This document shows, piece after piece, positions 1-5,680 of a stretch of 5,680 bases of DNA. Position numbers and translations under genes: made by a program. The notes beneath the pieces are model-generated. The model was not told the DNA's origin. It saw only the letters and a list, made by a program, of their open reading frames with translations, and searched no databases. The stretch is taken from the NCBI GenBank assembly GCA_002389705.1, contig DGQJ01000326.1, positions 1 to 5,680 of the forward strand, in the 5' to 3' direction. The stretch comes from Bacteroidales bacterium UBA4417 (lineage in GTDB: Bacteria; Bacteroidota; Bacteroidia; Bacteroidales; UBA4417). Numbering within the stretch: the first letter of the stretch is position 1; the number at the start of each line of letters is the position of its first letter.

Positions 1-2418
1 CAGATTGATGATGTTCAGCTCAGCCTGATCAAGGATTTCCCGTTTGCCTCGGTGCGTTTTTCAGGCGTGCGGATTAAGGAAGCTGTAAATCCGCCCACGC
101 ATCAAAACCTGCTTACAGCCGGAACCATTGCGTTGCGATTCAACCTATGGGACCTGTTGCAAAAAAAATACCGGGTAAAAAATATCATGCTCGATAACAT
201 CGAACTCGGTCTGCACATTTATGCCGATGGCAGCGACAATTTCCATTTCTGGAAAAAAAGTACTACCGGTGGTAACCAGAATTTCAACTTCGAACTGCAG
301 CGCATTGCCATTCACAATATGCATGTACGTTTTGTGAATGATGCCGCGCGCACCTTTGCTGATGCGCAATTGCCTGCTTTTGTGGCTAAAGGCAATTTCA
401 ACAGCAACAAATATGCCCTCAGCCTGGCCGGCAATATTCAGCTGCGTGATGTTAAATCGCATGGTGTTAGCTATCTTTCCGATCGCAGCCTGAACCTCTG
501 GTTACTGATGGATGCCGACAACACTACCGGGTTTTACAACATCAGCAAGGGCGAAATAGAAACCGGCAAACTGAAACTTACAGCTTCAGGAAGCCTGGTG
601 TACAGCGAAAAACAAAAACAGGTGAACCTGGCTGTTTCGGCTTCGGGTTCAACATTCGGGGAGATGCTTTCGCTGGTACCGGCTAAATATACCAAAAGTT
701 TCGACGGGTATAAATTCGAGGGGAAAGGAAACGTTAGCTCGAAGATTTCCGGCGTGTTTGGCAATGGTCGTTTGCCATCGGTTATGGTTAGGCTCGAAAT
801 GATGAATGGCAATATCACCGAACGAAAATCGGGTATCGGGCTGCAGAGCGTTTCGGGGCTGGCAGTTTACCAGGTTCAGCAGGACGGCGCCAACGAAATG
901 TTGTCAATCAGTAACCTCAAGGCCAGCCTGGGCAAAGGATTTGTGAGTGGTTCGCTCAGCATGCACGGATTTTCGGCCCCGGCCATTAACTGCAACCTGA
1001 ACCTGAGCATGAACCTGAACGAGCTGCAGCAATTCCTGAAATATGAGCATTTTACCTCCATGAGCGGCTGGCTTAAAATGAATGCTGCTTTTAATGGCAC
1101 CATTGCTGATATCAGCCGTCCCGCAGCATCCGATTTCCTGCGTAGCAGCCTTGCCGGCAATGGCAGTATACAACAGGCTGATCTGGGATTGAAAGCATAT
1201 AACCTTCCCATTAAAAACATACAGTCGCAGTTTTCCTTTAACGGGAATGATCTGCTATTACAGCAGCTTACCTTCCAGGCGGGCAGCAGCGATTTCAGCT
1301 TAAGGGGCACGCTCGGGAATTTACTTTCGTGGATTTTCGTGAAAAACGAGACACTTTCGGTAACAGGATCGCTTGTTTCGCAACGCTTCGACTGGGACGA
1401 ACTATCGGGGGCGCAGCAAAGTTCAGGTAACGAATACCAGTTCTGGCTGCCGGGTGATATCAGCATCAGCGACCTGCAGATTAAAAGCAACAATTTTACT
1501 TTTGGCAAATTCAGCGCCAGCAATATTACCGGCACCGGCCACATGCGGAATAAAGTACTTTCGGTGGCCGGTGTTTCGATGCTCACCTGCCAGGGAAGGG
1601 TTACCGGCCAGGCTACCATTAATGCACAGCCTGGCACGCATTCGCTGCTGCAGGCAAAAGCACGACTGGAAAATGTGAATGTAAAAATGCTTTTCAGGGA
1701 ATTTAACAACTTCGGACAGGACGATCTGAAAGACGAAAACCTCGAAGGCGTGGTGAGTTCCGATGTGGTGTTTGCAGCATCCATGCACAACAACCTCGAT
1801 ATAGATCTGAATTCAGTGAAAGCCCATGCCGATATTATGATTGAAAATGGCAGGCTGGTTAATTACAGCCCGATGCAAAGCCTTTCCAGTTACCTGAGGG
1901 TCGAAGACCTGAGCGACATCCGTTTCGCTACCCTGCACAACCAGATAGATATCGCCAACCAGGTGATTTATATCCCCGCCATGGAAATAAAATCGAGTGC
2001 CATCGATCTGCAACTGATGGGTACCCACACTTTTACCAACGACCTCGATTATCATTTTACCCTGGCCCTTGCCGACCTGGTGGCATCAAAATTTAAAAAG
2101 CATGCCAAAAGCAGGGATAACCAGGAGGAATTCGGCCCCGTGGAAGACGATGGCCGTGGACGAACAAAGGTATTTGTTTCCCTCACCGGAACTGTCGATA
2201 ACCCCATTGTGAAATACGATAAAAAGGCGATGCGCGAAAAAATTTCAGGCGATATGAAAGCCCAGAAAGTGGAACTGAAGGAGGCGCTGAAGCGTGAATT
2301 CAAATGGGGTGTTGCCGATACCACCCGCAAATCACAGAATCTGGACAAAAATACCCTCAACAAACAGGAACAGGGCAAGTTTGTAATTGAATGGGACGAC
2401 GATAAAAAGACGCCGTAG
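1..2418 (+). CDS. AsmA family envelope protein, 5' end outside window
   Basis: The reading frame is open from base 1 to a TAG stop, giving 805 residues, so the true start is upstream; the GTG at 52 is an internal valine, not a start. The first visible residues include SLIKDFPFASV, the kind of segment that follows the N-terminal membrane anchor in AsmA-like proteins, so probably only the anchor and a few dozen residues are missing. The body is a long run of short alternating beta-type segments with many Gly/Ser/Asn turns, as expected for a repeating beta-groove protein. The C-terminal third (about residues 585-705) matches the AsmA C-terminal pattern, with IENGRLVNY, then LVASKFKKH. A final strand, SLTGTVDNPIVKYD (about 727-740), precedes a charged tail ending in DDDKKTP. 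AsmA/TamB-type proteins are anchored in the inner membrane, span the periplasm and are linked to phospholipid transport or outer-membrane homeostasis; the exact role here is inferred. The stop codon lies inside a palindrome, so the last codons may be repeat-derived. Confidence 0.85.
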   Translation, partial: QIDDVQLSLIKDFPFASVRFSGVRIKEAVNPPTHQNLLTAGTIALRFNLWDLLQKKYRVKNIMLDNIELGLHIYADGSDNFHFWKKSTTGGNQNFNFELQRIAIHNMHVRFVNDAARTFADAQLPAFVAKGNFNSNKYALSLAGNIQLRDVKSHGVSYLSDRSLNLWLLMDADNTTGFYNISKGEIETGKLKLTASGSLVYSEKQKQVNLAVSASGSTFGEMLSLVPAKYTKSFDGYKFEGKGNVSSKISGVFGNGRLPSVMVRLEMMNGNITERKSGIGLQSVSGLAVYQVQQDGANEMLSISNLKASLGKGFVSGSLSMHGFSAPAINCNLNLSMNLNELQQFLKYEHFTSMSGWLKMNAAFNGTIADISRPAASDFLRSSLAGNGSIQQADLGLKAYNLPIKNIQSQFSFNGNDLLLQQLTFQAGSSDFSLRGTLGNLLSWIFVKNETLSVTGSLVSQRFDWDELSGAQQSSGNEYQFWLPGDISISDLQIKSNNFTFGKFSASNITGTGHMRNKVLSVAGVSMLTCQGRVTGQATINAQPGTHSLLQAKARLENVNVKMLFREFNNFGQDDLKDENLEGVVSSDVVFAASMHNNLDIDLNSVKAHADIMIENGRLVNYSPMQSLSSYLRVEDLSDIRFATLHNQIDIANQVIYIPAMEIKSSAIDLQLMGTHTFTNDLDYHFTLALADLVASKFKKHAKSRDNQEEFGPVEDDGRGRTKVFVSLTGTVDNPIVKYDKKAMREKISGDMKAQKVELKEALKREFKWGVADTTRKSQNLDKNTLNKQEQGKFVIEWDDDKKTP

Positions 2419-2443
2419 AGACGCGATGCTCGTGTCTCTGCGG
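2413..2443. repeat. 14-bp-stem palindrome over the AsmA stop codon
   Basis: Bases 2413-2426 pair with 2430-2443 around a 3-base loop (TGC). The core AGAGAC/GTCTCT is perfect, and across all 14 pairs the only non-Watson-Crick positions are two G-T pairs (2416 with 2442-side partner G2440, and G2423 with T2433). The AsmA TAG stop (2416-2418) sits in the left arm. There is no T-run after it, so it is not a textbook intrinsic terminator, although an RNA hairpin this strong could protect the 3' end or slow polymerase. From memory, arms of the form GTAGAGACG...CGTCTCTAC occur as dispersed palindromic repeats in Bacteroidota and cyanobacteria; this membership is recollection, not checked. The fold itself is read directly from the sequence. 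Confidence 0.7.
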
Positions 2444-2546
2444 GAATGTTCCAACAAACACCCCCGGCAATGAAAAAGCAACCTGGCTATCGCCTGTAAA
2501 AGTAATGTTGTATATTTATTGCATTAAAAACAAGTAATCGCCAAAG

Positions 2547-2560
2547 TATACAGTTGTATA
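2547..2560. promoter_or_regulatory. TATACA-GT-TGTATA dyad before the kinase gene
   Basis: A perfect 6-bp inverted repeat with a 2-bp spacer lies 45 bp before the kinase start. Its right half belongs to GTTGTATA (2553-2560), which also occurs at 2507-2514, 46 bp upstream. The surrounding A/T-rich stretch (about 2497-2565) is the likeliest place for the kinase promoter. TATATTTA at 2511-2518 resembles the Bacteroidota -7 element TAnnTTTG with the last base wrong, but no TTG-type -33 element sits at the right distance. An operator or promoter role is a guess, since an A/T-rich dyad this short can arise by chance. Confidence 0.25.
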
Positions 2561-2605
2561 AAACACCGGCACAGGTTCAGGTTACCCCGGAAGCAGGAAG
2601 CAGAT

Positions 2606-4138
2606 ATGAAGCAAACGTTTTTTAAAAGGTACAGTATATATTCCCGTAAGCGCTACTGGAAACTTCTGCTGATGGTATTTGCTGTTATTATCATTGCTTT
2701 TTCGCTGTGGTACTCGAACCTGCTGGTGAAAAAAATTGCCAGGGACGAGCGTTTGAAAATACACACCTGGGCCAACGCCTTGCAAACCCGGGCCAGGCTG
2801 GTAAATTCAACACAGAAGTATTTCAAACAGGTACAGGAGGAAGAACGAAACAAAGTTCAGTTGTATGCCGAAGCAGTTCAGCGGTTTGTGAAAGCTGGCC
2901 CAAACGAGGATCCGAGCTTCTACATGAAAATCATCCAGATGAACACCACCATCCCGGTGATATTAACCGATGGTAAAGGTAATATTACCTCAACACTCAA
3001 TACCGTATTCAGTTCCGATACTATCCCGGGCATGGAGGAGTACCTCAAAAAGGAGTTTTCGAAATATCCGCCCATCCCGATCCCGTATTATAAAAACGAA
3101 GTAAACTACATTTATTACCAGGACTCAAAGCTTTTCACCGAAATGCAGGTGGTGATGGATAAGCTGGTAAACTCGTTTTTCAGCGAGGTGGTCAATAATT
3201 CGGCTTCTGTGCCGGTGCTGGTAACGGATAGTACAAAGTCGCAGGTGCTGGCATCAGGACTTATTGATACAGCAATGATCCATGACACTGCTTACCTGAG
3301 CCACCTGATACAGGACATGGCTGCCCAAAACGAACCCATTGAAATTAATATTGCCGGCCAGGGTAAAACGCTTATTTTTTATAAAGAATCGTACGTACTT
3401 ACTCAACTCCGGTATTTCCCGTATGTGCAGCTCACCATCATTGGCATTTTTCTGTTGGTGGCTTACCTGCTTTTCAGCACAGCCAGGCGCAGCGAGCAAA
3501 ACCAGGTTTGGGCAGGGCTGGCCAAGGAAACGGCGCACCAGCTGGGTACCCCACTCTCGTCGATGATGGCCTGGGTCGATTACCTCGAGACTAAAGATAT
3601 TGATCCCGAAACGATTACTGAACTCCGAAAGGATGTAAGCAGGCTGAGCACCATTACCGACAGGTTTTCAAAAATCGGCTCAAACCCCTCTCTGCTGCCA
3701 GAAAACGTTGTTGAGGTTATTTACAATTCCATTTCGTACCTCAAAACCCGCACTTCACAAAAATTCAGTTACTCCATTAATATTCCGCCTGAGCAATCCA
3801 TTATTGTGCCGCTTAACCGGCCACTTTTCGAGTGGGTAATTGAAAACCTGGTGAAGAATGCTGTTGATGCGATGACACGCCAGGGCGAAATATCAATTGA
3901 TATATTGGAAGATCCGAAAGTTGTAACCATCGATGTTACCGATACCGGTAAAGGAATTCCGCGTAATATGTTCCGCACCATTTTTAAACCCGGCTACACA
4001 AGCAAGCAACGTGGCTGGGGTTTAGGTCTTTCACTTTCCAAACGCATTATCAACGATTATCACAAAGGCAAAATATTTGTGAAGAGTTCAGCCCTTTTCG
4101 AAGGAACCACCTTCAGAATTGTGTTGAAGAAAAAGTAA
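2606..4138 (+). CDS. membrane sensor histidine kinase with tandem sensor modules
   Basis: This is a complete 510-residue two-component sensor kinase, predicted in the inner membrane. Residues 18-41 form a first membrane helix and 272-291 a second, enclosing about 230 extracytoplasmic residues. That region contains two similar modules, marked by IPVILTD (116-122) and VPVLVTD (202-208), which look PAS/Cache-like. The H-box is KETAHQLGTPLSS with H311 as the likely phospho-acceptor. The ATPase domain has an N-box ENLVKNAVDAM (413-423), a G1 box DTGKGIP (446-452), an F-box-like IFKPGYTSK and a G2 box GWGLGL (470-475), so ATP binding looks intact. Gln312 replaces the usual Glu/Asp after the histidine. 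The ATG at 2606 is the first start after an in-frame TAA at 2525, with a possible AGGAAG ribosome site at 2595-2600. No response regulator lies beside it in the window, so its partner and signal are unknown. Kinase identity is secure; the sensor fold is inferred. Confidence 0.92.
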   Translation: MKQTFFKRYSIYSRKRYWKLLLMVFAVIIIAFSLWYSNLLVKKIARDERLKIHTWANALQTRARLVNSTQKYFKQVQEEERNKVQLYAEAVQRFVKAGPNEDPSFYMKIIQMNTTIPVILTDGKGNITSTLNTVFSSDTIPGMEEYLKKEFSKYPPIPIPYYKNEVNYIYYQDSKLFTEMQVVMDKLVNSFFSEVVNNSASVPVLVTDSTKSQVLASGLIDTAMIHDTAYLSHLIQDMAAQNEPIEINIAGQGKTLIFYKESYVLTQLRYFPYVQLTIIGIFLLVAYLLFSTARRSEQNQVWAGLAKETAHQLGTPLSSMMAWVDYLETKDIDPETITELRKDVSRLSTITDRFSKIGSNPSLLPENVVEVIYNSISYLKTRTSQKFSYSINIPPEQSIIVPLNRPLFEWVIENLVKNAVDAMTRQGEISIDILEDPKVVTIDVTDTGKGIPRNMFRTIFKPGYTSKQRGWGLGLSLSKRIINDYHKGKIFVKSSALFEGTTFRIVLKKK

Positions 4139-4185
4139 GTGAAATTAATAACAACCAGCCTTATGTTACCGGATTTACAACCAGG

Positions 4186-4217
4186 TCTGGCGTCGCGGTA
4201 AGGGCTAACTAACTTTA
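4186..4217 (+). promoter_or_regulatory. candidate Bacteroidota-type promoter for hemW
   Basis: TCTG at 4186-4189 and TAACTTTA at 4210-4217, separated by 20 bases, each differ by one base from the Bacteroidota consensus TTTG / TAnnTTTG, whose spacing is about 19-21. Transcription would begin near 4224, leaving a leader of only about 13 bases. The upstream element overlaps the palindrome CCAGGTCTGG (4181-4190). The elements are short and degenerate, so read-through from the kinase gene 98 bp upstream is an equally good explanation for hemW expression. Confidence 0.3.
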
Positions 4218-4236
4218 AACTTCCGAATTATTTCCC

Positions 4237-5382
4237 ATGGCCGGTATCTACATACATATTCCTTTTTGCAGGCATAAGTGCAATTATTGCAATTTTTATT
4301 CGCTGGCGAGTACCCGCAATATGGATCAGGTATGCAATGCCATTGTGAGCGAATTGCAGCAACGTCACGATTACCTTTCAGGGCAGAAGGTTGAGACCAT
4401 TTATTTTGGTGGTGGTACGCCTTCCATGCTTGGGGTACAGGATATTGAAACAATACTGAAGACTGTTTACCGGAACTTTGCCGTTGTGCCCGATGCCGAA
4501 ATAACACTGGAAGCCAATCCCGACGACCTGGACCCCGTAAAACTGCAGGCATTTAAAAATACAGGAATAAACAGGCTAAGCATCGGGCTGCAGTCGTTCA
4601 GGCAGGAGGATCTGAATTTCCTGAGTCGTACGCATACTCCGGAGCAGGTAATACGCTGTATTGCCGATGCGCAGCAGGCAGGTTTTAGCAACCTGAGCAT
4701 CGATTTGATTTATGGAATTCCTACCTTAACGGATGATGGCTGGATACAGAACCTGCAACAAGCGTTTTCGCTTGGCATTCCTCACATTTCGGCATATTCA
4801 CTTACGGTTGAGGACAAAACTCCGCTTGCCGTGATGATCCGGAAAGGGAAAACAACACCAGTAAATGAAAATTTGTCGCTTTCGCATTATGAAATACTTA
4901 CACGCATGATGCAGGCAAATGGGTATGAACATTATGAAGTATCAAATTTCTGCCTTCCGGGTGCTTATTCGCGCCACAACACCGCTTACTGGCAGGGAAA
5001 ATCGTACCTCGGTATTGGTCCTTCGGCACACTCGTATAATGGCTGTTCGCGCAGCTGGAATGTAGCCAATATCAGCAACTACATTCTTTCGGTTGCTTCA
5101 GGAATGGTAGAATCGGGAACTGAAATATTAAGCCCGATAACCCGGTTGAATGAGTATATCATGACCACCTTGCGTACCATGTGGGGGTGCAACCTGGATG
5201 TATTTAAGCAGGAATTTGGGCAGGCTATGGCCGAAAACCTGCTGGCCGATGCTCAACATTTTATTGCGTCGGGCAAGATGATTTACACAGAAAACGCACT
5301 TAAACTCACTCCTGAGGGCATACTGTTTGCTGATGGCATTGCTGCTGATTTATTCAGGGACGAAGAACAGGCAATGCTTTGA
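4237..5382 (+). CDS. hemW: HemW, radical SAM heme chaperone
   Basis: This 381-residue protein is full length for HemW. The N-terminus carries the radical-SAM cluster motif CRHKCNYCNF, with Cys11, Cys15 and Cys18 to bind a 4Fe-4S cluster. The residue two after the last cysteine is Phe20, which fits HemW; true oxygen-independent coproporphyrinogen oxidase HemN has a fourth cysteine there. Further family signatures are the SAM-binding FGGGTPS (57-63), EANPDDL (92-98), RLSIGLQSF (113-121), DLIYGIP (156-162), the HNTAYW motif (247-252, form HNxxYW) and GIGPSAHS (259-266). A HemN C-terminal-type domain covers about 300-375, ending in LTPEGILFADGIAADLF. HemW binds heme and is thought to deliver it to cytochromes and other respiratory proteins; many databases still label it coproporphyrinogen III oxidase. 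The ATG at 4237 is the only possible start, since an in-frame TAA lies at 4216-4218, and no Shine-Dalgarno sequence precedes it. It converges on the next gene with a 40-bp gap. Confidence 0.93.
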   Translation: MAGIYIHIPFCRHKCNYCNFYSLASTRNMDQVCNAIVSELQQRHDYLSGQKVETIYFGGGTPSMLGVQDIETILKTVYRNFAVVPDAEITLEANPDDLDPVKLQAFKNTGINRLSIGLQSFRQEDLNFLSRTHTPEQVIRCIADAQQAGFSNLSIDLIYGIPTLTDDGWIQNLQQAFSLGIPHISAYSLTVEDKTPLAVMIRKGKTTPVNENLSLSHYEILTRMMQANGYEHYEVSNFCLPGAYSRHNTAYWQGKSYLGIGPSAHSYNGCSRSWNVANISNYILSVASGMVESGTEILSPITRLNEYIMTTLRTMWGCNLDVFKQEFGQAMAENLLADAQHFIASGKMIYTENALKLTPEGILFADGIAADLFRDEEQAML

Positions 5383-5422
5383 AATCACATTAAAACCTGG
5401 CCCTGCTGCAGGCAAATACATT

Positions 5423-5680
5423 TTATTTCAGCTCCACTACCATGCCTACCGGCTGGTGATCGGCATATTCGAAACCAGTAGGTATCGTTTTTGTGCTTAC
5501 CAGGTTTATATTGGGCGAAAGCACAAAAAAATCGATAAGTGTAGTGGGCGTTTGCCCTTTGGTATAGGGTGTATCCACGTTCCGGTTGGTGGGATAGTTG
5601 GGGTCATAGGCCCAGGTAAACCCCGCCGGTAAGAAATCGGGAGGGATGCCTGGTGTGATGGCATAAGTTATATTTCCATC
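5423..5680 (-). CDS. endonuclease/exonuclease/phosphatase family protein, C-terminal end
   Basis: On the minus strand the frame is open from the right edge of the window to a TAA at 5423-5425, giving the last 85 residues of a gene that begins outside the window. The fragment reads like the end of an EEP-superfamily (DNase I / exonuclease III fold) enzyme: PTNR (residues 30-33 of the fragment), then LIDFFVLSPNI (48-58), then YADHQPVGM (72-80) just before the C-terminus. The Asp74-His75 pair matches the terminal S-D-H catalytic motif, in which the histidine acts on the phosphodiester; here the serine position is Ala. These metal-dependent enzymes cleave nucleic acids or phospho-monoesters and inositol or sphingolipid phosphates, so the substrate cannot be told from this piece. 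It converges on hemW. Family assignment is good; specific function is unknown. Confidence 0.75.
   Translation of the reverse strand, partial: DGNITYAITPGIPPDFLPAGFTWAYDPNYPTNRNVDTPYTKGQTPTTLIDFFVLSPNINLVSTKTIPTGFEYADHQPVGMVVELK

Noticed and set aside
161..168. A run of eight A in the AsmA gene as a possible slippage or phase-variation site
   Set aside because: The frame is intact and encodes Gln-Lys-Lys-Tyr in a normal context; such A-runs are common in lysine-rich coding sequence of this composition.
876..1793. A 305-codon open frame on the minus strand opposite the AsmA gene
   Set aside because: It lies wholly within a strongly supported AsmA reading frame, its translation is rich in Cys, Ser, Pro and Leu with no recognisable domain, and it is best explained as an antisense shadow.
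2470..2499. A 9-codon open frame (MKKQPGYRL) in the gap before the kinase, possibly a leader peptide
   Set aside because: It has no ribosome site, no run of regulatory codons and no attenuator stems after it; frames this short are expected by chance.
4237..5382. HemN, oxygen-independent coproporphyrinogen III oxidase
   Set aside because: The position of the fourth motif cysteine in HemN is Phe20 here, and the HNxxYW motif is present, both pointing to the heme chaperone HemW.
2606..5382. A heme-sensing system made of the histidine kinase and hemW
   Set aside because: They are only neighbours with a 98-bp gap; the sensor region shows no heme-binding motif that I can see and no response regulator is present to link them.
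5383..5422. A bidirectional terminator between hemW and the convergent gene
   Set aside because: Only a 4-bp stem CCTG-CTG-CAGG (5402-5412) is present and no T-run follows it on the plus strand; on the minus strand a TTTT follows a loose 4-bp stem. This is too weak to call, although termination must occur near here.
5327..5632. A 101-codon plus-strand open frame overlapping the end of hemW
   Set aside because: It runs through the convergent EEP gene, which has clear family motifs on the opposite strand, and its own translation shows no domain-like pattern.

Overview
The window looks like a chromosomal segment from a Bacteroidota bacterium. The evidence is an AsmA-type envelope protein with the style of C-terminus I associate with that phylum, a membrane histidine kinase with an HQLGTP-type H-box, starts without strong Shine-Dalgarno sequences, and A/T-rich gaps. 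I cannot place it below phylum from the sequence alone. No mobile element gene, CRISPR array, rRNA or tRNA is visible.

Layout: (1) 1-2418 (+) is the 3' part of a large AsmA-family gene whose start lies upstream of the window. (2) 2413-2443 is a near-perfect 14-bp-stem palindrome that contains the AsmA stop codon and resembles the short palindromic repeats scattered in Bacteroidota genomes. (3) 2444-2605 is an A/T-rich gap with a small TATACA/TGTATA dyad and two micro-duplications just before the next start. (4) 2606-4138 (+) is a complete membrane sensor histidine kinase whose extracytoplasmic part appears to be two tandem copies of one ~87-residue module. (5) 4139-4236 is a 98-bp gap with overlapping dyads and a weak Bacteroidota-type promoter candidate. 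(6) 4237-5382 (+) is a complete hemW, a radical-SAM heme chaperone. (7) 5423-5680 (-) is the 3' end of a convergent endonuclease/exonuclease/phosphatase (EEP) family gene that runs off the right edge; it is short in this window and easy to miss.

The three plus-strand genes face the same way, but the gaps (187 and 98 bp) are wide for a tight operon and nothing shows a shared pathway. AsmA proteins act in the cell envelope, the kinase senses an extracytoplasmic signal, and HemW handles heme in the cytoplasm. The kinase has no response regulator beside it within the window. I see no clear new multi-gene system here. The points most worth a second look are the duplicated sensor module, the glutamine in place of the usual acidic residue after the phospho-accepting histidine, and the palindrome that supplies the AsmA stop codon.
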